A DNA stretch of 64,000 nt, taken from positions 82,489 through 146,488 of the forward strand of contig NZ_VCNK01000022.1 in assembly GCF_006265095.1 (NCBI RefSeq), in the 5' to 3' direction. Below the pieces are notes generated by a model that saw only the letters and a program-made list of their open reading frames with translations, was not told where the DNA came from and made no database searches. Shown here piece after piece: positions 34,394 through 42,431 of this stretch (the first letter of the stretch is position 1; every line of letters starts with the position of its first letter). This DNA comes from Phaeobacter sp. B1627 (GTDB taxonomy: Bacteria > Pseudomonadota > Alphaproteobacteria > Rhodobacterales > Rhodobacteraceae). The translations under genes and the position numbers were made by a program.

Positions 34394-35296
34394 TCAGAGC
34401 GCAAGGATCAGGGCGAGGATCGACAGCACAAGAAGCCCCATGCCAAAGATCTCGCGCCGGGTGACGGTCTCCTTGAAAAACACCAGGGAGGCCAGCAGCG
34501 ACAGCAGCAATTCGACCTGTCCCAGCGCCTTCACATAGGCTGCGTTCTGCAATGTGAAGGCGAGGAACCAACAAAACGAGCCGCCCATGCTGGTCAGCCC
34601 GACCCAGACCGCAACCCGCCGCGCCGCCCAGACCCGCCGGATCTCGGCCGGGTCTCTGACCGTCAGCCAAACCAGCATCATGACCGTCTGCAGACAGACC
34701 ACCACCGCCAATGTCACCGCCGCCCGCAGCACAGCATCGGGGACCTGCAATTCCAGCGAGGCCCCGCGATAGCTCACTGCAGAAAAGGCAAAGAGAACCC
34801 CGGACCCCAATCCCAGCAGCGGCGCGCGCCCGGTGAGTTGCTGCCAGAGGCCGGGCGCGGTGTCGGCGGACTTTGACAACACCAGAACGGCCCCCAGCCC
34901 AATTGCGATTGCCAGCCAGCCCAGCACCGACACCTCGTCGCCCAGAACCACCAGCCCGACGAGCGCCGTCTGGATGACTTCGGTTTTCTTGAAGGTGATG
35001 CCAACCGCGAAATTGCGCGCCTTGAAGAGGGCCACCACACATATCGTAGCGAGGATCTGCGACAGGCCACCGACGGCTGCAAAGCCCCAGAACCCGGCCG
35101 ACAAGGCGGGCATCTCGGCCCCGGTTGTCCGGGCATAGGCCCAAAGCAGCAGCAGGATCAGCGGCGCGGAATAGATGAACCGTGAAAAGGTCGCCCCCGC
35201 CGGGCTCAGTGATACGGAACTCAGTATTTTTTGCAGCATGAACCGCACGGTCTGGAATGTGGCGGCAGCGAAGGTGACAACAATCCAGAGCGGCAT
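34394..35296 (-). CDS. EamA/DMT-family transporter
   Basis: The 300-residue protein has about ten hydrophobic helices in two EamA-like halves, for example WGFAAVGGLSQILATICVVA and FGMGLLVLSILALILAL at the end. DMT transporters export small metabolites or amino acids across the inner membrane. No ligand can be proposed. It is next to the desaturase gene on the same strand, with a 42-base gap, so the three minus-strand genes here could share a transcript. Confidence 0.87.
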   Translation of the reverse strand: MPLWIVVTFAAATFQTVRFMLQKILSSVSLSPAGATFSRFIYSAPLILLLLWAYARTTGAEMPALSAGFWGFAAVGGLSQILATICVVALFKARNFAVGITFKKTEVIQTALVGLVVLGDEVSVLGWLAIAIGLGAVLVLSKSADTAPGLWQQLTGRAPLLGLGSGVLFAFSAVSYRGASLELQVPDAVLRAAVTLAVVVCLQTVMMLVWLTVRDPAEIRRVWAARRVAVWVGLTSMGGSFCWFLAFTLQNAAYVKALGQVELLLSLLASLVFFKETVTRREIFGMGLLVLSILALILAL

Positions 35297-35338
35297 GGGA
35301 TGGCCTCAGGGCATACTATTGCATACCGCATATATGAC

Positions 35339-36346
35339 CTATTCCGCCGGAGGCTTCCAGAGCGGATGTGGCACCGGGTCCTTTGCCCTCAGGAAATACC
35401 GGCGGAACACGCTGGCGTAGCTCTTCAGCACATAGCCGTCGTTGCTCGCCTGAAACGCGCGCCGGTGTCGGTCATACAGGGCCGGCAACCGGTGCCACGG
35501 CACTCCGGGATAGAGATGATGAACCACATGCAGATTGTTGTTCAAAAAGAGAAACCCCAGAGTGCTGCCAAGCAGGCCACGGCTCTCGACGATGGCGGTT
35601 CGGCCGTGTTTGTCCAGATGGGCGCGATGCTCCAGATAGGTGCGGATCTTCAGGATCGCCAGACCAAGATAGGCCGCGGCACCATAGGCCCAGATCGGCA
35701 TGGCGGAGAGGGACACAAGCCCCAGCACTGTCGCCGCACCGACCGCATGCAGGATCCAGTCGCGCAGAACGCCGGTCTCGCCTTGCCGGATCAGCGCCCA
35801 GTCTGTCTGCATGAAACCGATCTGCCCGACCAGCGGCCCCACCACCATCCGCCCCAGCAACGTGTTGTTGATCCGCAGCACCCCCCGGTGCCAGACCGGC
35901 AGCCGCATCCAGACCTGCGGGTCATGAAAATTGCTCTCGGGATCGTCATAGGGATCCGTCAGGTTTTCGTCCTGATGGTGCTGCAAATGGGTGTCGCGAA
36001 AACGCCCGTAGGGCACACACAGGTTCAGCGGCAGAAACACCAGCGCTTCATTCACCGCTCTGCGGTTGAACGGATGGCCGTGCAGAACCTCGTGGCTCAG
36101 GGATGAATGCAAAACCACCATCAGCGCCGCGACACAGACCGCAAGCAGCAGCGAGACCTGAGGCAGGGTGAAAATCGCGCCCCCCCAGATCAGATAGCAG
36201 CCCAGGATGAGGGCGAACGTGCCCCATTCGCTCCGCTCCGGAAGCGCAGAACGGGCGTCGGCCTCCACGCGCTCGATCTCTGGAAGCGGCGCAGCGGCGG
36301 CAGTCTGCGCGGATGCGAGCCGCTCTTCTTCGGTCAGATCACGCAT
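35339..36346 (-). CDS. Fatty acid desaturase
   Basis: The 335-residue membrane protein carries the three histidine boxes of diiron desaturases: HSSLSHEVLHGHPFN, DTHLQHHQDENLTDPYDD and NNLHVVHHLYPGVPWHRLP. Hydrophobic segments between the boxes fit a membrane enzyme that places double bonds in acyl chains or hydroxylates lipids. It overlaps the DUF2061 gene by eight bases and is divergent from an XRE regulator, which may control it. The chain and bond position acted on are unknown. Confidence 0.9.
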   Translation of the reverse strand: MRDLTEEERLASAQTAAAAPLPEIERVEADARSALPERSEWGTFALILGCYLIWGGAIFTLPQVSLLLAVCVAALMVVLHSSLSHEVLHGHPFNRRAVNEALVFLPLNLCVPYGRFRDTHLQHHQDENLTDPYDDPESNFHDPQVWMRLPVWHRGVLRINNTLLGRMVVGPLVGQIGFMQTDWALIRQGETGVLRDWILHAVGAATVLGLVSLSAMPIWAYGAAAYLGLAILKIRTYLEHRAHLDKHGRTAIVESRGLLGSTLGFLFLNNNLHVVHHLYPGVPWHRLPALYDRHRRAFQASNDGYVLKSYASVFRRYFLRAKDPVPHPLWKPPAE

Positions 36347-36557
36347 GCTGGGACACGCTGCTCCGGCCCCAGGCGATCTGCGCCCAGATCCGCTCGTACA
36401 TTACATAGGTGACGAACCCGATCGCGGCATTGATCAGCGCCATCGCGCCGCCGACGCTGGCCGACCCGGTCGCGACAAAGCCCACGGCGGTCATCACCGT
36501 CAGGCCTATCACATTCCACACCACCGCCTTCACGAGGGAGCGTCCACGCGTTTCCAT
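36339..36557 (-). CDS. DUF2061 small membrane protein
   Basis: The 72-residue protein matches DUF2061: a basic start (METRGRSLVKAVVWNVIGL) and two helices (VMTAVGFVATGSASVGGAMA, INAAIGFVTYVMYERIW). It is co-translated with the desaturase (eight-base overlap). Function is unknown; a role in the membrane beside the desaturase is only inferred. Confidence 0.85.
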   Translation of the reverse strand: METRGRSLVKAVVWNVIGLTVMTAVGFVATGSASVGGAMALINAAIGFVTYVMYERIWAQIAWGRSSVSQHA

Positions 36558-36662
36558 ATCACCTCCGATGTTTTGAACTGCCTTCAGACTAGGTCACCGG
36601 CGATCTGTGCAGAATTCTGTATGTGATTAACAAAATCCAACGTTTGTGATATTTATCGACAC

Positions 36663-37532
36663 ATGATGGAAAATATCGACAAACGCCTGCGTGCCTCGCA
36701 GTTTCGCGAGCGACTGAACCGGGCTCTGCGCGACAGTGGCCTGAGCCAGAGTGCATTGGCCCGGGCCACCGGCGTTGACCGCTCGACCATTTCGCAGCTC
36801 CTGACGGATGACGGGGCGCGATTGCCTAATGCCCATGTGGTCGGGGCCTGTGCATCGGCACTTGGGGTATCGGCAGATTGGTTGCTCAGCCTGTCGGACC
36901 GACCGGAAAGTGCAGCCGAGCTGCTGGCCTCGTCGGTCTCAATGTCAGAAGCGCCACGGGCCCTGGTCGATGCCCGTATCTACGAGTGGCATCAAGAGGC
37001 TGCCGGATACAAGATCCGCCATGTTCCGACCACCCTGCCCGATATGCTCAAGACGCGGGCCGTTCTGGAATGGGAATACGCGCCGCATCTGGGCCGGACC
37101 GCGCATCAGGCCATTGGCGCGTCAGAAGACCGTCTGGCATGGATGCGGACATCCGGGTCCGACTATGAAATTGCCCTGCCGATCTACGAGGTCGACAGCT
37201 TTGCCAAAGGCGTCGGATATTACGAAGGGCTCCCCGTGGAGCTGCGCATCGAACAATTGGATCATCTGGAGCGATTGACCACGCAGCTCTACCCGAGGCT
37301 GCGGATCTATCTCTATGATGCCAAGCGGCTGTATTCCTCTCCACTCACGATCTTCGGTCCGCTGTTTTGCGTGTTTTACGCCGGCAGCCACTATATGGCC
37401 TTTCGGGATCGCGAGCGGGTGGAAACCTTTACCGGCCATTTCGACAGGCTGGTGCGCGAGGCAGACATCACCGCCCGCCAGTTGCCGCGCCGGGTCAGGG
37501 CTCTGCGGGCTCAGCTCAGCCAGCCCAGGTGA
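36663..37532 (+). CDS. XRE-family transcriptional regulator
   Basis: The 289-residue protein starts with a Cro/CI helix-turn-helix (LRDSGLSQSALARATGVDRS, TISQLLTDD). A C-terminal sensor-like domain of about 200 residues follows (GSDYEIALPIYEVDSFAKG, VFYAGSHYMAFRDRERVET) that I do not recognise. Tandem ATGs at 36663 and 36666 give the same product. It is divergent from the DUF2061-desaturase pair across 105 bases containing TATCGACA twice at 20-bp spacing (36654-36661 and 36674-36681), possible binding sites. Control of membrane lipid genes is inferred. Confidence 0.82.
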   Translation: MMENIDKRLRASQFRERLNRALRDSGLSQSALARATGVDRSTISQLLTDDGARLPNAHVVGACASALGVSADWLLSLSDRPESAAELLASSVSMSEAPRALVDARIYEWHQEAAGYKIRHVPTTLPDMLKTRAVLEWEYAPHLGRTAHQAIGASEDRLAWMRTSGSDYEIALPIYEVDSFAKGVGYYEGLPVELRIEQLDHLERLTTQLYPRLRIYLYDAKRLYSSPLTIFGPLFCVFYAGSHYMAFRDRERVETFTGHFDRLVREADITARQLPRRVRALRAQLSQPR

Positions 37533-37606
37533 TCGACCACCCCAGGTGATCGCCTCGCCGAAGTGCCCCGCAAGGGGATGCGCCCGCAGTCCGCTCCGGT
37601 TCGGGA

Positions 37607-38362
37607 TCAGACCTTTGGGTCCGGGTTTTCGGTATGGCCATCCACGGCAATCACCTGGCCGGACACCCGGCGCGCGGCGTCAGATCCCAGAAAGACGGCC
37701 ATATTGGCAACATCCTCTGCCGTGACCCAGGTTCGCATCGAGGTGCCCGCCGCATAGCCCGTGTAGACCGCGTCCCTGCTCATCCCCTTCAACGCAGCCT
37801 CGCGGTCCAGAACGCCCTCCATCCGGGGGCCTTCGACCGCGCCGGGGCAGATGGCGTTGGCCCGGATGCCAAAGGGGCCGAGCTCCATCGCCAGCGTTTT
37901 CATCAGGCCGATGACTGCCCATTTTGCCGCCGCATATGGCGCGCGGTTGGGATAGCCGTAGATCCCGGCCGTCGAAGAGGTCAAAACGAGGCTCCCCTGC
38001 CCCGCCAGCTTCATCAGGGGGGCGGCGTATTTCGCGGCCAGAAACGCCCCTTCCAGGTTGACGCTGACGCAGGCACGCCAATCCGCCAGCGCCACATCCT
38101 CGACCGGTGCCGTCGGCCCGGCAACACCGGCATTGGCGCAGAGCACGTCCAGCCCTCCGGCTGCCCCGACTTCGGCAAAGAGCGCGGCGACAGCAGGCTC
38201 ATCCGCAGCATCGACCTGCCGCGCCTGCCACCCGTCTGGCACATCCGCCAGCGCGGCGGCATTGACATCCGTCACCCAGACCTCGGCGCCGGTGGCCGCA
38301 AAGCCCTCGGCCATGGCGCGCCCGATCCCGGAGGCCCCTGCTGTGATCAGAACGCGGCTCAC
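37607..38362 (-). CDS. Short-chain dehydrogenase/reductase in the carnitine cluster
   Basis: The 251-residue enzyme is a classical SDR: cofactor motif ITAGASGIGRAMAEGFAATG at the N-terminus, NAG motif in LCANAGVAG, catalytic Ser in VLTSSTAGIYGYP and YAAAK near residue 155. Asp in VTDVNAAALAD suggests NAD preference. It overlaps the carnitine dehydrogenase gene by four bases, so it belongs to the same operon. Its substrate in the pathway is not known; it may handle a hydroxy acid or another quaternary ammonium intermediate. Confidence 0.85.
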   Translation of the reverse strand: MSRVLITAGASGIGRAMAEGFAATGAEVWVTDVNAAALADVPDGWQARQVDAADEPAVAALFAEVGAAGGLDVLCANAGVAGPTAPVEDVALADWRACVSVNLEGAFLAAKYAAPLMKLAGQGSLVLTSSTAGIYGYPNRAPYAAAKWAVIGLMKTLAMELGPFGIRANAICPGAVEGPRMEGVLDREAALKGMSRDAVYTGYAAGTSMRTWVTAEDVANMAVFLGSDAARRVSGQVIAVDGHTENPDPKV

Positions 38363-39831
38363 CGGGGAGCACCGATGGCGCGACCCAGCCCCTCAGGTGC
38401 AGGCAGCGCCGCATGGGCTGTGGCCAGCCTGACCAGATTGGCCTCGATATGCGCCGCAGGCGGAGCCGAGCGGCGGGTCTTCAGATCCACATGCAGCAAC
38501 ATATGTTCGCCGGTGGCCAGCAGCCGGTCGCCCTCATACATCTCATGCCACAGATGCATTTTCTTGCCCTGCCCCAGGATGACCCGCGTCCTGACCTGAA
38601 TGGGGTGGCCCGCGTGCACCTCATCAAGGTGGCGGATATGCGTCTCGGCGGTAAAATAGCTGCCGCCGGAGGCAATATACTCCGCATCACAGCCGATGAT
38701 CTCCATCAGCCGGTCGGTCGATTGCGCAAAGGCATCCAGATAGCGGCTCTCGGTCATATGGCCGTTGTAGTCGGTCCAGTCCAGCGGCACCACGCGGGCC
38801 TGCGTCAGTAGCGGCTGGCTGATGTCGGCGACCTCCTCCATGCTGCGGGCCAGACCGGCCTCGCCCATGCGCGACATGTCATGGTCGTTCTGCAAGGCCC
38901 CCGCGCCCCAGTCATTCGCCGACAGCGCTCGCATCATCCCCACCAGATTGTCGTCCCGGATCCGCTCCAGTTCGCGGATCGAGTGGTGGCCGGACTGCGC
39001 ATCGGATTGGCCTGCGATCAGATCGACCAGCTCATCGTTGTATTCCGGCACATCCATCAGCTTGGTCCAGGGCCAGCTGAGACAGGGGCCGAACTGGGCG
39101 AGGAAATGTTTCATCCCCGCTTCGCCGCCCGCAACCCGGTAGGTCTCAAACAGCCCCATCTGCGCCCAGCGGATGCCGAAGCCATAGCGGATGGCATTGT
39201 CGATTTCCTCGGTGGTGGCGATGCCGTCCTTGACCAGCCACAGAGCCTCGCGCCAGACCGCCTCAAGGAAACGATCCGCTACATGAGCGTCGATTTCCTT
39301 TTTCAGATGCAGGGGATACATGCCGACCGAGGTGATGATCTCCTTCGCCGTGTCGATCACCTCGGGCGGGTTGGCAGCGGTGGTGACCAGTTCGACCAGC
39401 GGCATCAGGTAGACCGGGTTGAACGGGTGCGCCACCACGATCTGCGCGGCATTTTCAAACCCCTCCTGCAGCTGCGAGGGTTTGTAGCCCGAGGTCGAGG
39501 ATCCGATGACCGCATCCGTCGGCGCCTGCGCCTGCAGCTCGGCGTAGATCTTCTGTTTCAGATCCAGCCGCTCCGGCACGCTTTCCTGAATCCAGGATGT
39601 CCCCGCGACCGCCTCGGCAACGGTGGCGTGAAACGTCAGCGCGCCCTCAGCGGGCAGCGCCACATTGCCAAGCCCCGGCAGGGATCGACGCGCATTGTCG
39701 AGCACTTCGCCGATCTTGCGTTCAGCCTGCGGGTCCGGGTCAAACACCCGCACATCCCACCCGTTCAGCAGGAACCGCGCAGCCCAGCCGCCGCCGATCA
39801 CACCGCCGCCAATGATTGCCGCTGTCTTCAT
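38359..39831 (-). CDS. cdhA: L-carnitine dehydrogenase fused to a betainyl-CoA thioesterase domain
   Basis: The 490-residue protein has two parts. Residues 1 to about 320 form a 3-hydroxyacyl-CoA-dehydrogenase-like enzyme with the NAD motif IIGGGVIGGGWAARFLLNGW and typical segments WIQESVPERLDLKQKIYAEL and HPFNPVYLMPLVELV. Residues from about 345 form a hotdog thioesterase (PLDWTDYNGHMTESRYLDAF, YFTAETHIRHLDEV). Carnitine dehydrogenase makes 3-dehydrocarnitine; the thioesterase acts on betainyl-CoA formed in the next step. In Pseudomonas these are separate proteins (CdhA and CdhB). Fusions are known in alphaproteobacteria and Xanthomonas. The neighbours (BKACE, CdhR-like regulator) agree. Confidence 0.92.
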   Translation of the reverse strand: MKTAAIIGGGVIGGGWAARFLLNGWDVRVFDPDPQAERKIGEVLDNARRSLPGLGNVALPAEGALTFHATVAEAVAGTSWIQESVPERLDLKQKIYAELQAQAPTDAVIGSSTSGYKPSQLQEGFENAAQIVVAHPFNPVYLMPLVELVTTAANPPEVIDTAKEIITSVGMYPLHLKKEIDAHVADRFLEAVWREALWLVKDGIATTEEIDNAIRYGFGIRWAQMGLFETYRVAGGEAGMKHFLAQFGPCLSWPWTKLMDVPEYNDELVDLIAGQSDAQSGHHSIRELERIRDDNLVGMMRALSANDWGAGALQNDHDMSRMGEAGLARSMEEVADISQPLLTQARVVPLDWTDYNGHMTESRYLDAFAQSTDRLMEIIGCDAEYIASGGSYFTAETHIRHLDEVHAGHPIQVRTRVILGQGKKMHLWHEMYEGDRLLATGEHMLLHVDLKTRRSAPPAAHIEANLVRLATAHAALPAPEGLGRAIGAPR

Positions 39832-39870
39832 ACCCTATCCTTCCAAATCCCGGGGCCATAGGAACTTGCC

Positions 39871-39936
39871 CCTGTCAACGTCGACTCAACGCCCTGTCAT
39901 GCCGCTGCCAACGCCCTGTCATGTCACTGTCCATGC
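39871..39936. repeat. Three 22-bp direct repeats upstream of the carnitine dehydrogenase gene
   Basis: CCTGTCA occurs at 39871, 39893 and 39915, exactly 22 bases apart, and the three 22-bp units are alike over most of their length. The last two share CAACGCCCTGTCATG in full. They lie 40-105 bases before the dehydrogenase start. Regular spacing of two helical turns fits tandem binding by a regulator such as the CdhR-like protein nearby; this is inference. Confidence 0.75.
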
Positions 39937-39946
39937 AGAGGCCCCG

Positions 39947-39965
39947 GCGGGGGTCCTGCCCCCGC
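39947..39965 (-). terminator. GC hairpin after the BKACE gene
   Basis: GCGGGGG and CCCCCGC form a perfect 7-bp stem with a five-base loop, 19 bases past the BKACE stop and upstream of the 22-bp repeats. There is no T tract, so it may only weaken read-through from BKACE into the dehydrogenase gene. Confidence 0.45.
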
Positions 39966-39983
39966 TGCGCTGCCGGACACCCC

Positions 39984-40901
39984 TCACTTTGCCAATGGCG
40001 CCTGTTTCGTCAGACCCAGCTTCTCGCGCACTTCTGCCGGGGTGATGACCCGGGCGCCGAGGTTTTCGATGATCGATCCCGCGCGTTCGACGAGTTGCCA
40101 GTTTTCCGCCAGCACGCCCTTGTCCAGGTAGAGGTTGTCCTCCAGCCCGACCCGCACATTGCCGCCCGCCAACACCGAGGCCGCCACATAGGCCATCTGA
40201 TTGCGCCCCAGTCCAAAGGCTGAGAAGCACCAGTCGTCCGGCACATTGTTGACCATCGCCATGAAGGTATTGAGGTCATCCGGCGCGCCCCATGGCACGC
40301 CCATGCACAGCTGCACCAACGCCGGGCTGTCGAGGATGCCGTCTTTGACCAGCTGTTTGGCATACCAGAGGTGGCCAGTGTCAAAGGCTTCGATTTCCGG
40401 CTTCACACCCAGCGCGGTCATCATCCTGCCCATCGCCTGCAACATGCCGGGCGTGTTGGTCATGACGTAGTCGGCCTCGGCAAAGTTCATGGTGCCGCAA
40501 TCCAGCGTGCAGATCTCGGGCAGGCATTCGGCCACATGGGCAACGCGTTCCGTGGCGCCGATCATGTCGGTGCCGGCCGCGTTCACCGGCAGCGGGTTTT
40601 CGACGCCGCCAAAGATGATATCGCCGCCCATGCCTGCGGTCAGGTTCAGCACCACATCGGTGTCGCTGTCCCGGACCCGCTCGGTCACTTCGCGGTAGAG
40701 GGCGAGGTCGCGGGACGGCGCGCCGGTGTCGGGGTCGCGCACGTGGCAGTGCACCACAGCCGCTCCGGCCTTGGCCGCGGCAATGGCGCTGTCGGCGATC
40801 TCCCTGGGTGAGCGAGGCACGTGCGGGCTGCGGTCCTGCGTGCTCCCGGAGCCGGTCACGGCACAGGTGATAAAGACCTCGCGGTTCATGGAAAGCGGCA
40901 T
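39984..40901 (-). CDS. cdhC: Beta-keto acid cleavage enzyme (dehydrocarnitine cleavage)
   Basis: The 305-residue protein is a BKACE (DUF849) enzyme. The zinc ligands appear as [19 protein letters not shown] near residue 46. The family's [14 protein letters not shown] and C-terminal [19 protein letters not shown] are intact. BKACE enzymes join a 3-keto acid with acetyl-CoA to give acetoacetate and a CoA ester; the carnitine branch converts 3-dehydrocarnitine to acetoacetate and betainyl-CoA. Its place beside the dehydrogenase-thioesterase fusion supports that branch. It is divergent from the regulator with a 134-base shared promoter region. Confidence 0.92.
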   Translation of the reverse strand: MPLSMNREVFITCAVTGSGSTQDRSPHVPRSPREIADSAIAAAKAGAAVVHCHVRDPDTGAPSRDLALYREVTERVRDSDTDVVLNLTAGMGGDIIFGGVENPLPVNAAGTDMIGATERVAHVAECLPEICTLDCGTMNFAEADYVMTNTPGMLQAMGRMMTALGVKPEIEAFDTGHLWYAKQLVKDGILDSPALVQLCMGVPWGAPDDLNTFMAMVNNVPDDWCFSAFGLGRNQMAYVAASVLAGGNVRVGLEDNLYLDKGVLAENWQLVERAGSIIENLGARVITPAEVREKLGLTKQAPLAK

Positions 40902-41035
40902 TTTTATTTTTCCCTCTGATGTACAGGGTTGTGCCTCGGGTTATCCCCAGGCTTCTCCCCGGATTCCAATTTGCGCTGCCAGCAACCTTGGCCCAGCCTT
41001 GCGGACAAGAGTTTACCTCAGGCGAATCGAAGTTG

Positions 41036-42067
41036 ATGAAATCCGCAAAAAACATACTCCAGCCGGAGAACCGCCCGCTCAAGACTGCCGTTCTGGTGAT
41101 GGACGATTGCAATACGTTGTCTTTTGCCGCCGCTGTCGACCCGATGCGGGCGGCCAATCGTCTCGCCGGGCGCCCTGCCTTCGACTGGGACTACATCAGC
41201 GCCACGACCGAGCCGCCGATGCTGACCAGCGGGCTGACCGTGCCCGCGTCGCCCCTGGCACGGCTGGACAGCTGTGACCTGTTGCTGGTGATTGCAGGGT
41301 TCCAGCTCGCCCGTCATGCCACCCCCAGCCTGCTGGCCGGCCTGCGCCGGATTGCCGGCACCGGCGCGACCATCGCGGGCATTGATGGCGGCCCCTGGCT
41401 GATGGCAGAGGCCGGTCTGCTGGATGGCCGCCCGGCCACCACCCACTGGGAAGACCTGGAGAATTTCTCCGCCCGCTTCCCCGACATTCACTGCCGGACG
41501 GACCGCTTTACCGTGTCCGACGGGCGGCTGACCTCCGGCGGAGCGACACCTGCGATCGAGATGATGCTGCATGTGATCGGCGCCCGGCATGGGCACGGTT
41601 TTGCCTCCCGTGTGGCGGGGCTGTTCCTCTATGACGGGATTGCCACGCCCCAACGGGCACAGAGCCGTCTCGGCCATCATAAGCACAACGCCCTGACCGC
41701 CAAGGCCAATGCCATCATGGAGGCGGCGCTGGACGATCCCAAACCCCTCGCTGAGATCGCAGAAGCCTTGGGCACCAGCCCCCGCAGCTTGCAGCAACAG
41801 TTCCGTCTGCGTCTGAACACCACGCCGCAGGACCACTACCTCCAGCTGCGCCTGGCCGAGGCACGGCGACTGGTGACAGATACCGACCTGCCGTTGATGG
41901 AGGTTGCCATGGCCACGGGGTTTACCTCGCAATCGAGCTTCGCCCGTGCCTTCCGCACCGCCCATGACACCTCGGCCCGGGAGTTGCGGCAGGCGCGAGA
42001 GACCGCGGCCATGTCCTCATACCCAGCAGTGCAGGCCAACAGCCACGCGAGCCACAGCACGAACTGA
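41036..42067 (+). CDS. cdhR: GlxA-type AraC regulator of carnitine catabolism
   Basis: From the ATG at 41036 the protein is 343 residues. The N-terminal half is a DJ-1/PfpI-like domain (TAVLVMDDCNTLSFAAAVDP, LLLVIAGFQLARHATPSL). The C-terminal half is an AraC DNA-binding domain with two helix-turn-helices (LAEIAEALGTSPRSLQQQFR, MEVAMATGFTSQSSFARAFR). CdhR of Pseudomonas has this build and activates carnitine genes. Divergent position next to BKACE supports the same role here. The frame is open from a GTG or ATG 39 codons upstream, but that part is not family-like. Confidence 0.88.
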   Translation: MKSAKNILQPENRPLKTAVLVMDDCNTLSFAAAVDPMRAANRLAGRPAFDWDYISATTEPPMLTSGLTVPASPLARLDSCDLLLVIAGFQLARHATPSLLAGLRRIAGTGATIAGIDGGPWLMAEAGLLDGRPATTHWEDLENFSARFPDIHCRTDRFTVSDGRLTSGGATPAIEMMLHVIGARHGHGFASRVAGLFLYDGIATPQRAQSRLGHHKHNALTAKANAIMEAALDDPKPLAEIAEALGTSPRSLQQQFRLRLNTTPQDHYLQLRLAEARRLVTDTDLPLMEVAMATGFTSQSSFARAFRTAHDTSARELRQARETAAMSSYPAVQANSHASHSTN

Positions 42068-42123
42068 ACCGGCCCAGTTGAACTGGCCCATCTGAACGGA
42101 GCGATGCTGTGTGTGGAGGGGGA

Positions 42124-42411
42124 GGCTCCCGCCCGTCGCCGGATCTTGGGATCCGCTCCCGTTGGGCATAGCGCCGCGCAAATGCGCGGCGCAGACGCGT
42201 CCGGTGGCAGGCATCGCGCATCACCCCTCCGCAGGCCAGGTCGCTGCCCGCTGCCAACACCCATCAGCCCCACCCGACCGCAGCCACCCGGAAGGTCCTG
42301 GGCCGCCATTGGGGCCACCACCGCATTCTCAACCAGGCGCCGCGCCGCGCCAGCGGCGCCGGGCCCAACCGGGGAGTCTGCATTTCAATGCAGACGACAC
42401 GGGCGGGAGCC
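42124..42411. repeat. Palindrome-rich intergenic element bounded by 13-bp inverted repeats
   Basis: The 364-base gap after cdhR holds a block whose ends, GGCTCCCGCCCGT (42124-42136) and ACGGGCGGGAGCC (42399-42411), are perfect inverted repeats. With mismatches the pairing extends outward for about ten more bases. Inside are three further inverted repeats: GCCGCGC/GCGCGGC (about 42172-42189), GGCGCCGC/GCGGCGCC (42336-42343, 42353-42360) and GTCTGCATT/AATGCAGAC (42376-42395). No transposase or gene is seen. It may be a MITE-like or REP-like element or a terminator-like structured end between convergent genes. Confidence 0.6.
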
Positions 42412-42431
42412 CTCGCCCCCACCTGCCACAT

